64,000 bases of DNA from Terripilifer ovatus (GTDB taxonomy: Bacteria > Pseudomonadota > Alphaproteobacteria > Rhizobiales > Beijerinckiaceae). The position numbers were made by a program, and so were the translations under genes. Under the pieces are notes generated by a model that searched no databases, was not told the DNA's origin, and was given only the letters and a program-made list of their open reading frames with translations. Below are positions 43,290 to 52,126 of this stretch, piece after piece; the first letter of the stretch is position 1; every line of letters starts with the position of its first letter. The stretch is from positions 1 through 64,000 of the forward strand of contig JARHVB010000005.1 in NCBI GenBank assembly GCA_029222685.1. Reading direction: 5' to 3'.

Positions 43290-44120
43290 CTATTCCACTT
43301 CCGAAAGTCTGTGCCGCAAGGTTTTCACCAGCGCCTGGAATTCGGGCGAGGACTGCACGTCCAATCCGCGCGGACGCGGAAAGTCGACGTTGTAGATCGA
43401 GTCGATACGTCCCGGCCGCGGCGAAAGCAGCACGATGCGATCGGCCAGGAACACCGCTTCGGAAATCGAATGGGTGACGACGATGATCGTCTTGCCGGTC
43501 TTCTGCCAGATCCGCTGCAATTCGACATTCATGCTGTCGCGCGTCATCGCGTCCAGCGCCCCGAAGGGCTCGTCCATCAGCAGGATGCTGGGATCGTAGG
43601 AGAGAGCCCGCGCGATGGCCGCGCGCTGGCGCATGCCGCCCGACAACTCCTTCGGCCAGCGTTTCTCGAACCCGGTGATCTTGACGAGGTCCATCAACTC
43701 CTGGGCCCGCTCACGGCGCTCTGTGCGAGAAACCCCGCGCAGCTTCAGCGGCAGAGCGATATTCTCCTCGATCGTGAACCACGGAAACAGATGCGCGTCC
43801 TGGAACACCATGCCGAGATCGGCGACGGCCGCGCCCTGCCGCTCGCCGTTGCGCCAAAGATCCTTGCCAGAGACTTCGATGCGCCCGCCCGTCGGATCGA
43901 GCAGGCCGCCGATCATGCGCAGCAACGTCGTCTTGCCGCAGCCCGACGGGCCGAGCAGAACCACAAGTTCGCCGGCGGCAATATTCAGATTGGTTGCCGC
44001 GAGCGCGTGGACCGGCTTGTCACGCGTTCCATACCATTTGGAGACATCCGTCAGTTGAATGATCGGAGCGGCTTCCTTTGCACTCGTCATGGGCGTCCGC
44101 TCCTTGACTGCGACATTCAT
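43290..44120 (-). CDS. ABC transporter ATPase (second system)
   Basis: 276-residue ATPase. Walker A GPSGCGKTT, Q-loop MVFQDAHLFPW, signature LSGGMRQRAAIARAL, Walker B ILLMDEPFGALD and the H-loop VTHSISEA are all intact. The ATG at 44120, with GGGAAG upstream, is preferred over the ATG at 44090, which lacks a ribosome site. It lies in the middle of a receptor-regulator-isomerase-ATPase-permease-lyase unit. Confidence 0.93.
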   Translation of the reverse strand: MNVAVKERTPMTSAKEAAPIIQLTDVSKWYGTRDKPVHALAATNLNIAAGELVVLLGPSGCGKTTLLRMIGGLLDPTGGRIEVSGKDLWRNGERQGAAVADLGMVFQDAHLFPWFTIEENIALPLKLRGVSRTERRERAQELMDLVKITGFEKRWPKELSGGMRQRAAIARALSYDPSILLMDEPFGALDAMTRDSMNVELQRIWQKTGKTIIVVTHSISEAVFLADRIVLLSPRPGRIDSIYNVDFPRPRGLDVQSSPEFQALVKTLRHRLSEVE

Positions 44121-44163
44121 TGTTCTTCCCATCCTGATCGCGATCGGGCCGGATTGCATGGGC

Positions 44164-44949
44164 TCATGACGCTGCCTTCCGCAGGCCCTGATGCGCTTCC
44201 AGCCGCGCCCGCCAATGCGTTCCGGCAATCCAGGACCGCAACGAATCGCCGCTCAACTCTTCGCCCATCACGGTCTGCGCCGCAGCCCAGCCGAGGCACT
44301 GCATGCATGACATCACCGGCGCACCGCGCACCTGCGGACGATCGAGGATCGGCTGCAGGGTCGGCATTCCGGTGCCGAGCATGACGACGGCATCGAACGG
44401 CTTGTCGTCGAGACTGTCGAGGCCTTCCAGCGCGCCGCCGGCGCGGATCGAATAGATCGGATGAAAGCTCGTATCGTTGGAGCCGACATGGACGACGTTC
44501 GTCACCTGGAACCCGAGCGCGTTCCAGTAGACGATGCTCGCCGACGTCAGCCCTGTCGGATAGGGCGAGACCAGGGCGATCTGCTTGGCGCCCAGCGCCT
44601 GCAGGGCAAGCTGCACGGAACGTCCGGCGGTGATGAACGGCGCACCGATCCGCTGCGAGAGGCGGTCGATCATCTGCTGTTCGCCGGACGCGCCGGCGAG
44701 ATAGGAAGCGCCGGTACAGGCCAGCGCGATGGCGCCCACTGGGGCATTGGCGAACTGGGCGAGCGAGTGGTCGAGCTGTTCGAAATAGTCGGTCAGACGG
44801 TCCTCCAGCCCTTCCTTGCTGCTCATCAGCCGCCCGTTGATCATGGCCACGCCCGCCGGCCAGAGAATGCCGAACTCCGGTTCCACCGTCGTATTGGCCT
44901 GGGGCGTGAGAACGCCGATTAGACCAAGGCGTGCATATTCGAGGCTCAT
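44164..44949 (-). CDS. Maleate isomerase / Asp-Glu racemase superfamily (AMDase-like) enzyme
   Basis: 261-residue enzyme of the maleate cis-trans isomerase and arylmalonate decarboxylase group. The two conserved cysteine regions are present: ALACTGASYLAG (first Cys) and SCMQCLGWAAAQ (second Cys). The N-terminal GLIGVLTPQANTTVEPE is also typical. Likely reaction: maleate to fumarate or a similar cofactor-independent step on a substituted diacid. It overlaps the GntR regulator gene by 4 bp (ATGA). Maleate isomerases often end nicotinate or gentisate-like pathways, but no ring-cleavage gene is seen here. Confidence 0.85.
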   Translation of the reverse strand: MSLEYARLGLIGVLTPQANTTVEPEFGILWPAGVAMINGRLMSSKEGLEDRLTDYFEQLDHSLAQFANAPVGAIALACTGASYLAGASGEQQMIDRLSQRIGAPFITAGRSVQLALQALGAKQIALVSPYPTGLTSASIVYWNALGFQVTNVVHVGSNDTSFHPIYSIRAGGALEGLDSLDDKPFDAVVMLGTGMPTLQPILDRPQVRGAPVMSCMQCLGWAAAQTVMGEELSGDSLRSWIAGTHWRARLEAHQGLRKAAS

Positions 44950-45761
44950 GTGTAGGCATTCCTTTTGGCCGCGCGATTAACCTCGCCGGAAGACGGCTTC
45001 CAGATGAATTCTTCCGCTTCCTTCGATCGCACCAGATGCATTTCGAACCGGTAACGGTCCGGCCGATAGAAACCCTGCAGATGCTGCACCCCGTTGCCCG
45101 CCTTGTCGAAGGTCACGCGGGTGATCGACAGCAACGGTCCGCCGATATCGATCTTCAGGGCCTCCGCCATTTCGGGCGTCGCCAGGGTCACCGTCACCGT
45201 CTGCTCAGCCCGATCGATTTCGACGCCGGAGCGTTCTAGCAGGCTCAGGAAGGAATGCGTCGCCAGATCCTGCTCGGAATAGGTGCCACTGATCGGCTGC
45301 GGCACATGGGTGATCAGATAGGAGAACGGTTCGTTGTTGGCCATGCGCACGCGTACGGACCGTTGCGTCAGCATGTCCGGCCCAAGCTGCAGGCTTTGCG
45401 CGACTGAGGCGGACGGCCGCACATAGGCGAACGACAGCAGCTTCACGCTGGTGACGCGGCCCATTTCATTCAGATTGGCCAGCGCGTTCGCAAGCTCCGC
45501 AACGATGGGGCGACTGACGCCGCGATCCTTCACGAAGGTGCCGGCGCCCGGCTGACGCGAGATGAGCCCCTCGTCTTCCAATTGCCCCAGCACGCGGCGC
45601 ACGGTGACGCGCGAGACGCCATGCAGGTTGCCGAGTTCAGCCTCGCTCGGCAGCTTCTCGCCAATGGCGATCTCGCCACTGACAATGCCGTGCCGCAGCA
45701 GCAGGTACAGCCGCTGGGTCTTGGAGGCATTGGCCTTGGTGGGAGGCATTGCGGCAGACAT
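44946..45761 (-). CDS. GntR family regulator, HutC/UTRA type
   Basis: 271-residue regulator. The N-terminal winged helix (LPSEAELGNLHGVSRVTVRR, then LEDEGLISRQPGAGTFV) is followed by a UTRA ligand-binding domain (about residues 95-260). It lies 9 bp after the receptor gene and overlaps the isomerase gene, so it is embedded in the operon it probably controls. A candidate operator is the perfect palindrome at 46901-46912. Confidence 0.93.
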   Translation of the reverse strand: MSAAMPPTKANASKTQRLYLLLRHGIVSGEIAIGEKLPSEAELGNLHGVSRVTVRRVLGQLEDEGLISRQPGAGTFVKDRGVSRPIVAELANALANLNEMGRVTSVKLLSFAYVRPSASVAQSLQLGPDMLTQRSVRVRMANNEPFSYLITHVPQPISGTYSEQDLATHSFLSLLERSGVEIDRAEQTVTVTLATPEMAEALKIDIGGPLLSITRVTFDKAGNGVQHLQGFYRPDRYRFEMHLVRSKEAEEFIWKPSSGEVNRAAKRNAYT

Positions 45762-45770
45762 GGCTGAGCC

Positions 45771-46796
45771 TCAGGCCTTCAAGGCCTTGTCGATATACTC
45801 ATTGGTGTAGAATTGCTTGGCGTCGGTCGGCTCGAGGTATCCGACCGAAGCCAGCACATCGGCGCCCTGCTGCCAGAGCGCGGGAACATTGCGAAGCAGA
45901 TTTTCACGGCCCTGCGACAGCAGCAGGTTCGGCCAGTTCCCCGATATGGCCAGGATATTGTCCATGTTGCGAATGCCCTGGATGTCGAATTCCTTGGCGG
46001 CCCGCTCGAAGATCGGCTGGCGCGGCTGCGTCAGGATTTCATCGACCGAGGTCTTGACCGCCCGCAGGAAGCCGACGGCCGCTTCCGGATTTTTCTCCAG
46101 GAACCCCTTGGTCGTCAGATAGCCCTGGTTCGGCATGGGGCTGTATTTGTCGGAGCTGAAATAGGTGATCTGTTCGCCGGCCCGCTCCAGCGGGATGGTG
46201 GCGACATGGGTTGCGATGAAACCGTCGATACGGCCCTGTTTCACCAGTTGGAAAGCGCCGGGGCCGTTGCCCGTCGTCTCACGCTTGACGTCGTCCTTCG
46301 ACAGTCCGGCCTTCTGCAGCATGATGTCCAGATAGATGGACGTGGTGCCGCCGACGGAGACGACGCCGATGGTCTTGCCCTTGAGGTCTTCGCCTTTCAG
46401 GATCGGCTTGCTCTTGGCGCTGATGAGATAGAAGTTCGAGGCCTGATAGAGGGTTGAAATGCAGGTCAGCGGAATCTTCTGCTGCTGCACGAGCCGCATC
46501 TGGTCGAGCTGGGCCGAGCGGATGATATGCGCCTCGCCGGTGATCAACTGCTGCATCACCTGCGCCGTGCCCTGGGCGCCGCGTACCGTGACGTCGAGCC
46601 CCTCGCGCGCGAAATAACCGGCCGCCTTGGCGTTCATGACCTCGATATAGTCCGGGCTGAAACCGAACGGCGTGAAAAAAGTCAGCGGCGTCGCCGCCTT
46701 CGCCGTGCGGATGGCCGGCATCGCCAGCGCCGCCGAGGCAACCGCCGTGGAACCAGCCTTGAGGAAGTCGCGCCGATGGATCACTGCAATCTCCAT
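45771..46796 (-). CDS. Tat-exported ABC substrate-binding protein (NMT1/SsuA-like)
   Basis: 341-residue receptor. The Tat signal HRRDFLKAGSTAVASAALAM is followed by the binding core (LTFFTPFGFSPDYIEVMNAK, GYFAREGLDVTVRGAQGTAQ, EDLKGKTIGVVSVGGTTSIY). It is the first gene of the second ABC cluster and reads away from the FAD monooxygenase gene. The ligand is unknown; an aromatic or dicarboxylic acid would fit the neighbours. Confidence 0.92.
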   Translation of the reverse strand: MEIAVIHRRDFLKAGSTAVASAALAMPAIRTAKAATPLTFFTPFGFSPDYIEVMNAKAAGYFAREGLDVTVRGAQGTAQVMQQLITGEAHIIRSAQLDQMRLVQQQKIPLTCISTLYQASNFYLISAKSKPILKGEDLKGKTIGVVSVGGTTSIYLDIMLQKAGLSKDDVKRETTGNGPGAFQLVKQGRIDGFIATHVATIPLERAGEQITYFSSDKYSPMPNQGYLTTKGFLEKNPEAAVGFLRAVKTSVDEILTQPRQPIFERAAKEFDIQGIRNMDNILAISGNWPNLLLSQGRENLLRNVPALWQQGADVLASVGYLEPTDAKQFYTNEYIDKALKA

Positions 46797-46900
46797 TTCC
46801 CATCACCCCGTCCGAAAGTATGTTTCTTGATCTGGCGCCTCAATTCATGTGCTGCGCGATTGATCGGTTCGGATAGCCAACTAAATGTCTTTTTATTAAT

Positions 46901-46912
46901 ACAGATATCTGT
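46901..46912. promoter_or_regulatory. Perfect 12-bp palindrome, candidate GntR/UTRA operator
   Basis: acagatatctgt is a perfect inverted repeat lying in the 164 bp AT-rich gap between the divergent receptor and FAD monooxygenase genes. HutC-subfamily GntR regulators bind short palindromes in such positions, and one is encoded in the same operon. Confidence 0.55.
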
Positions 46913-46960
46913 TACAAAAGAAAGTCAGAAATCGGCGCTATCCGGGAACAATCAAAAACC

Positions 46961-48169
46961 ATGCCTACTGCACTGGAAACAGACGACGTCATCATTGTCG
47001 GCGGCGGCCCGGTCGGCTTCTGCCTGGCTTTGCTCTTGGGTCAGCAAGGCCTTGCGGTTCGCGTCGTCGAAAAGGCCGGCTCCATCGACGAGGACCTCCG
47101 CGCCTCGACCTTTCATCCGCCGACGCTGGATATGTTGACGCCGAGCGGCGTCACCGATGAGCTGATCGCCTCCGGCCTCATCTGCCCGACCTGGCAGATC
47201 AGGCTCCACCCGAGCGGCGAACGCGCCGTTTTCGATCTGTCCGTCCTCTCCGACGTCACCGCCCATCCCTATCGGCTGCAATGCGAGCAATGGAAGCTCG
47301 CGCGGGCCTTGCACAAGCGTGCGGCGGCCCTGCCGAATGTGCAGGTGATGTTCGACAGCGAGGCCGAGACCATCGTTCAGGACGACACCGGCGTCACCGT
47401 CACGGCGCGGACGCCTGACGGCCTGAAGACGTTCCGTGCCGCCTATGTCGCCGGCTGCGACGGCGCGCGCAGCACCGTGCGCGCAAGCGCGAAGCTCGAT
47501 TTCGAGGGCGTCACCTATCCCGAGACCACCCTGCTCGCGACGACGGTCTTCCCGTTCGAGGATCATCTCGAGGGCCTGTCGAATGTCAGCTATTGCTGGA
47601 AGGAAGGCGGCAATTTCAGCCTGTTGAAAGTGCCGGGCCGCTGGCGCGTCTCGATCTATCCGGACGAGGGCATCCCGATCGATGACCAGATGACGCCCGA
47701 GGCGCTGAACGCCAGCCTGCAGGAGATCGTCGCCCGCCCTGAACCCTACCAGATCAACGAAAGCCGGCCCTACCGGGTTCATATGCGCATCGTTCCCAGC
47801 TATCGCGCCGGGCGCGTCGTGCTCGCGGGCGACGCCGCGCATGTCAACAGCCCGTCCGGCGGCATGGGCTTGAACGGCGGCATTCACGATGCCTTCGAGC
47901 TCAGCAGGGTTCTGATCGACATCATCAGGAACGGCGCCGACGACCGCCTGCTCGACCTCTACGACCGCCGGCGCAGGCCGATCGCGCAGAACGAAATCCT
48001 CATCCAGGCCGACCGCAACCGCGCGCGCATGCGCGAACGCGATCCCGCCCGCCGCCGTGAACTGCTGAGTGAACTGCAGGCCATCACCGGCGACCGCGCG
48101 CGTATGAAGACCTATCTGTTCAAAAGCTCGATGCTCGAAGGACTGCGGCTCGCCGCGGCGATCTCTTGA
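46961..48169 (+). CDS. FAD-dependent monooxygenase (MhpA/UbiH-like)
   Basis: 402-residue class A flavin monooxygenase. It has the FAD fold VIIVGGGPVGFCLALLLGQ, the DG motif VAGCDGARSTVRAS and the GD motif VVLAGDAAHVNSPSGGMGLN. Residues GMGLNGGIHDA are characteristic of phenol and hydroxyphenylpropionate hydroxylases. It is divergent from the ABC/maleate isomerase operon and shares its control region, suggesting that it hydroxylates the imported compound or a product. Confidence 0.9.
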   Translation: MPTALETDDVIIVGGGPVGFCLALLLGQQGLAVRVVEKAGSIDEDLRASTFHPPTLDMLTPSGVTDELIASGLICPTWQIRLHPSGERAVFDLSVLSDVTAHPYRLQCEQWKLARALHKRAAALPNVQVMFDSEAETIVQDDTGVTVTARTPDGLKTFRAAYVAGCDGARSTVRASAKLDFEGVTYPETTLLATTVFPFEDHLEGLSNVSYCWKEGGNFSLLKVPGRWRVSIYPDEGIPIDDQMTPEALNASLQEIVARPEPYQINESRPYRVHMRIVPSYRAGRVVLAGDAAHVNSPSGGMGLNGGIHDAFELSRVLIDIIRNGADDRLLDLYDRRRRPIAQNEILIQADRNRARMRERDPARRRELLSELQAITGDRARMKTYLFKSSMLEGLRLAAAIS

Positions 48170-48203
48170 AGACAATCGACAGAAAAACGATACAGGCGAC
48201 GAT

Positions 48204-48409
48204 AGCTACCAGAAGCCCTCATCCTGAGGAGCGCCTGAAGGGCGCGTCTCGAAGGACGGGGGCGTGTGAGAAAAACATGGCGCGCGGCATAGCATCAAGT
48301 GCTTTTCGCAGCGAGGCGAGAGCTGCTGCCTCGGAGGCTGCGGCTTGTCGCCCCCGTCCTTCGAGACGCACGCTGCGCGTGCTCCTCAGGATGAGGGCTT
48401 CTGGTAGCT
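48204..48409. repeat. Inverted-repeat element, copy B
   Basis: Second copy of the element at 8576-8734. Arms 48204-48264 and 48349-48409 begin with agctaccagaagccctcatc and share the gtctcgaaggacgggggcg block. The arm-specific hairpins are at 48231-48245 and 48368-48382. The 84 bp centre is unrelated to that of copy A. It lies 35 bp after the FAD monooxygenase stop and before the ThDP-enzyme gene, both on the plus strand, so here it does not sit between convergent genes. Confidence 0.88.
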
Positions 48410-48464
48410 TCTGTGATCCGACTATCCGATAAATTAAGATCGATTCAATATCAGGGGAAGGACG

Positions 48465-50192
48465 ATGGCATCCGCATCGGATCTGAAAGGCGGCGAGATC
48501 ATCGCCCAAAGCCTGCACAAGCACGGCGTCGCAGCCGTTTTCTCGCTGGCAGGCACAGCACATACCTATCTGCTGCAGGCGCTGGCTCCGCTCGGCATCG
48601 ACGTCGTCAGCACGCGCCATGAAACGGCGACCGTGCTGGCGGCCGACGGCTATGCGCGCACCAGCGGCAGGACCGGCGTCGCGCTCATCAAGAACGATCA
48701 GGGCCTGCCCAATGCCATGACCGGCATCTGCACCGCCAATGCCGCCTGCTCGCCTGTCGTGGTTCTCTCGTCTCTCAGCCCGGCCTCCTCCATCGAATCC
48801 GGCGGCGATCATTACGAGCTCGATATCGTCAAGCCCGTCGCCAAATGGGTGCGCATCGTGCCGTCGCCCGACCGCATGGCCGAATATCTCGCCATGGCCT
48901 TTCATCAGGCCTCGAGCGGCCGCCAGGGCGTTGCCGTGCTCGGCATCCCGCAGGAGTTCCAGGGCTTCACGTTAGCTGCCGTCGACATCCCGGTGCATCC
49001 GGTGGCGCGCCCGCCCGCGATTGCGGCGCAAGACGCCACCGCACTCGTCGACCTGGCGCTGAAAGCCAAACGGCCGATGATTGTTGTCGGCGGCGGCGCG
49101 CTGGCCTCTGGCGCAGGCCCGATCCTTCAGCATCTCGCCAAGACCTACGACATTCCCGTCGTCGGCAATTCGCACGGCCGCGGCCTTGTGCCGGAGGACA
49201 ATCGCCACGGATTCTCCTGGCCGCTGGCGCAGGTGGCGGCGCGGCACGCCGATCTCGTGATCGCCGTCGGCATCCGCATGACCCAGCGCATGGGCTACGG
49301 CCTGCCGCCGCGTTTTTCGAAGACAGCGACCTTCGTCCAGATCGACATCCAGCCCGAGGCCATCGGCCGCAACCGGCCGGTCGATGTTCCCATCGTTGCC
49401 GACGCTACCTCGGCGCTCGAGGCTTTGAGCAGCGGCCTAACTGCTCAAAGCTTCAAGGGTTTTGGCGGCACCAAATGGGTCAACGACGCCATGGCGGCGC
49501 GCCTGCAGCGGATCGCCGAACTCGGCCGCGATCCGCAGGCCGAGATCCATCCCTATCAAATCGGCCGCACTCTGCAGGACCTTCTGCCGCCGGACGCTGT
49601 CGTCGTCGGCGATGGTGCCGACATTCTCAACTGGCTGCACGGGGTCTACTTCGTCAAACATCCGCGCTGCTACATGGATCACTATCCCTTCGGCTCCATG
49701 GGCGTCGGCACCGGCCTTGCCGTCGGCGCGGCTGTGGCCTTGCGCGAGGAAGCGCGCACGAGCGGCAAGCCGGCGCGGCCGCTGGTTCTGCTGACCGGCG
49801 ACGGCGCCTTCGGCTTCTACTGCGCCGAACTGCACAGCCTCGCCCACGCGGATCTGCCGATCACCATCCTCATCGCCAATGACGGCGCCTGGGGCACCGA
49901 ACACCACGGCCAGCTGCGCGCGCTCGGCACCAGCTTCAACTGCCTGCTCGGCAAGAGCGACTATCAGTATATCGGCGAAGCCTTTGGTTTTGCGACACGC
50001 AAGATCTCGGCTGGCGGCGAGGTTCACGACACGGTAAAATGGGCGCTGGGCACGGGTGGCCGAACGCTCGTCAATATCCTCACAGACACCGAGGCAGGCA
50101 AGGTCCGCAAGAGCGATCCGCGCGTGCAGACCATCGCCTTCGAGGACCTGGCCTCCAGCCTGAAAGTGCTCAGCACGCCAGATGTGGCGTGA
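48465..50192 (+). CDS. Thiamine-diphosphate-dependent enzyme (acetolactate synthase-like)
   Basis: 575-residue ThDP enzyme with the three usual domains. The N-terminal domain has the cofactor-activating Glu in STRHETATVLAADGYAR. A central Rossmann domain follows (about 190-330). The C-terminal domain carries the ThDP/Mg motif GDGAFGFYCAEL ending in ILIANDGAWG. This subgroup includes acetolactate synthase-like decarboxylases, benzaldehyde lyase and oxalyl-CoA decarboxylase relatives, so the reaction is open. The ATG at 48465 has GGGGAAGG upstream. Confidence 0.9.
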   Translation: MASASDLKGGEIIAQSLHKHGVAAVFSLAGTAHTYLLQALAPLGIDVVSTRHETATVLAADGYARTSGRTGVALIKNDQGLPNAMTGICTANAACSPVVVLSSLSPASSIESGGDHYELDIVKPVAKWVRIVPSPDRMAEYLAMAFHQASSGRQGVAVLGIPQEFQGFTLAAVDIPVHPVARPPAIAAQDATALVDLALKAKRPMIVVGGGALASGAGPILQHLAKTYDIPVVGNSHGRGLVPEDNRHGFSWPLAQVAARHADLVIAVGIRMTQRMGYGLPPRFSKTATFVQIDIQPEAIGRNRPVDVPIVADATSALEALSSGLTAQSFKGFGGTKWVNDAMAARLQRIAELGRDPQAEIHPYQIGRTLQDLLPPDAVVVGDGADILNWLHGVYFVKHPRCYMDHYPFGSMGVGTGLAVGAAVALREEARTSGKPARPLVLLTGDGAFGFYCAELHSLAHADLPITILIANDGAWGTEHHGQLRALGTSFNCLLGKSDYQYIGEAFGFATRKISAGGEVHDTVKWALGTGGRTLVNILTDTEAGKVRKSDPRVQTIAFEDLASSLKVLSTPDVA

Positions 50193-50195
50193 GCT

Positions 50196-50651
50196 TTATT
50201 CGAGGGCAAGCTGGATCGTTTCGGCAACCAGCGCCGGCCGCTGGCTGCCCTCCAGCTCCAGCGTGTTCTCCATGACCAGCTTGGTGCCGGCGGGTGTCGC
50301 CTCGACCTGCTTGATCGTCTGGCGCAATCTCACCCGCGAGCCGCTGGCGACCGTCGCCGTATAGCGTACCCGGTCCGACCCGTAATTGAGCGTTCGCGTC
50401 TTGGCGCGGATCTGAAGCAGCGGAACGGCCAGGCGCGGCAGGCACGACAGCAGCAGATAGCCATGGGCAATCGTCTTGCCGTCCGGCATTTCGGCGGCGG
50501 CGCGTTTCACATCGACGTGGATCCACTGATGATCACCGGTGGCCTCCGCGAATTGATCAATCATCGCCTGCGTGATCGTCAGCCATTCGCTGGGGCCAAG
50601 TTCTTCGCCGATATGGGAGACGAGCTCGGCGGCGGTCGCGACAGCAAGCAT
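50196..50651 (-). CDS. MaoC/NodN-like hot-dog fold dehydratase
   Basis: 151-residue single hot-dog protein of the MaoC family. The hydratase motif FAEATGDHQWIHVD supplies the catalytic Asp and His, and HGYLLLSCLPRL is the conserved helix region. The sequence is close to the NodN-type subgroup. Likely function is hydration of a trans-2-enoyl thioester. It is convergent with the ThDP-enzyme gene (3 bp between stops). It could share an operon with glutaryl-CoA dehydrogenase, but a 148 bp gap with a hairpin repeat separates them. Confidence 0.9.
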   Translation of the reverse strand: MLAVATAAELVSHIGEELGPSEWLTITQAMIDQFAEATGDHQWIHVDVKRAAAEMPDGKTIAHGYLLLSCLPRLAVPLLQIRAKTRTLNYGSDRVRYTATVASGSRVRLRQTIKQVEATPAGTKLVMENTLELEGSQRPALVAETIQLALE

Positions 50652-50752
50652 GGAGATTCCGTTCCCGATGTTCAGGAGCTGGCTACAAAGGGCCGGCTCG
50701 GCAAGTACTTGCGGCGATGTCTAGCACATAGACGTGTGACCAGCACAAGGGT

Positions 50753-50790
50753 GTCATTCCTGACGCGCGGCCGGCGCGAGCGGGAACGAC
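50753..50790. repeat. Degenerate gtcattcccg-type hairpin repeat
   Basis: Arms gtcattcctg and cgggaacgac pair at 8 of 10 positions around a GC-rich centre. It lies between the glutaryl-CoA dehydrogenase stop and the MaoC-like gene and is related to the repeat at 34647-34682. Confidence 0.55.
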
Positions 50791-50799
50791 AGCAGCCCC

Positions 50800-52005
50800 C
50801 TAGAAGAACGCCTGCAGCCCCGTCTGCGCCCGCCCGAGGATCAGCGCATGCACATCATGCGTGCCCTCATAGGTGTTGACGGTCTCAAGATTCTGCGCGT
50901 GGCGCATGACGTGATAGCCGATCTGGATGCCGTTGCCGCCGTGCATGTCGCGGGCCTGGCGAGCGATGTCGAGCGCCTTGCCGCAATTGTTGCGCTTGAC
51001 GATCGAGATCATCTCCGGCGCCATGCGCCCCTCATCCATCAGGCGGCCGATCCGCAAGGAGCCCTGCAGGCCGAGCGCGATCTCGGTCTGCATGTCTGCG
51101 AGCTTTTTCTGGAACAACTGCATGCCGGCAAGCGGCTTGCCGAACTGCTTGCGGTCGAGGCCGTATTGCCGGGCGCGATGCCAGCAGTCTTCCGCGGCGC
51201 CCATCGCGCCCCAGGAAATGCCAAAGCGCGCGCGGTTGAGACAACCGAACGGCCCCTTCAGGCCAGAAGCATTGGGCAGCAGCGCATCCTCGCCGACCTC
51301 GACATTCTCCATCACCACTTCGCCAGTGATGGACGCGCGAAGACTAAGCTTGCCGCCGATCTTCGGCGCTGAAAGTCCCTTCATCCCCTTCTCGAGAATG
51401 AACCCTCTGATCTGATTGTCGTGCGCGGCCGACTTGGCCCAGATGACGAAGACATCGGCGATCGGCGCATTCGATATCCACATCTTCGAGCCCGAGAGGC
51501 GGTAGCCGCCGGCGATCTTCTCGGCCCGCGTCTTCATGCCACCGGGGTCGGAGCCGGCATCCGGCTCGGTCAATCCAAAGCAGCCGATCCACTCGCCGGC
51601 CGCAAGCTTCGGCAGATATTTTCTGCGCTGCTCCTCTGAGCCGTACGCGTGGATCGGATACATCACCAGCGAGGACTGCACGCTCATCATCGAGCGGTAG
51701 CCGCTGTCGATGCGCTCCACTTCGCGCGCGACGAGACCGTAGGCGACATAGCCGGCACCGGCGCCCCCGTATTCCTCCGGCACCGTCACGCCGAGCAGCC
51801 CCGCCTCACCCATCTCACGGAAGATGGACGGGTCGCTCTTCTCTTCCAGATAGGCTTCCTCGACCCTCGGCGCGAGCTTGTCGGCGGCAAAGGCCGCCGC
51901 CGTGTCGCGGATCATCCGCTCGTCTTCGGTCAGTTGATCGTCCAGCAGGAACGGATCCTGCCATTGGAAACCGGCCGACGAGCGATGGGTTTGGGGTGCC
52001 GACAT
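50800..52005 (-). CDS. gcdH: Glutaryl-CoA dehydrogenase
   Basis: 401-residue acyl-CoA dehydrogenase. Features are the FAD/substrate block [38 protein letters not shown] and the C-terminal [16 protein letters not shown] with the catalytic glutamate. The [16 protein letters not shown] region is also typical of GcdH. It oxidises and decarboxylates glutaryl-CoA to crotonyl-CoA in lysine, tryptophan and aromatic degradation. A LysR gene is divergent from it, as in GcdR-GcdH pairs. Confidence 0.94.
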   Translation of the reverse strand: MSAPQTHRSSAGFQWQDPFLLDDQLTEDERMIRDTAAAFAADKLAPRVEEAYLEEKSDPSIFREMGEAGLLGVTVPEEYGGAGAGYVAYGLVAREVERIDSGYRSMMSVQSSLVMYPIHAYGSEEQRRKYLPKLAAGEWIGCFGLTEPDAGSDPGGMKTRAEKIAGGYRLSGSKMWISNAPIADVFVIWAKSAAHDNQIRGFILEKGMKGLSAPKIGGKLSLRASITGEVVMENVEVGEDALLPNASGLKGPFGCLNRARFGISWGAMGAAEDCWHRARQYGLDRKQFGKPLAGMQLFQKKLADMQTEIALGLQGSLRIGRLMDEGRMAPEMISIVKRNNCGKALDIARQARDMHGGNGIQIGYHVMRHAQNLETVNTYEGTHDVHALILGRAQTGLQAFF

Positions 52006-52086
52006 ATGAATGACCTTTGGAGTGCGCAGAAGGCGCGCACCCTAGACGGGCGGCGGCATTGACGATAACAACAAATATCGCTCACT

Positions 52087-52105
52087 TTATGCGCAAATTC
52101 GATAA
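52087..52105. promoter_or_regulatory. LysR-type T-N11-A operator between gcdH and the LysR gene
   Basis: TTAT-N11-ATAA, an inverted repeat with the classical LysR box spacing, lies in the 121 bp divergent promoter region, 22 bp upstream of the LysR start. Confidence 0.5.
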
Positions 52106-52126
52106 ACTTTCATCCAGAGCCAATCC

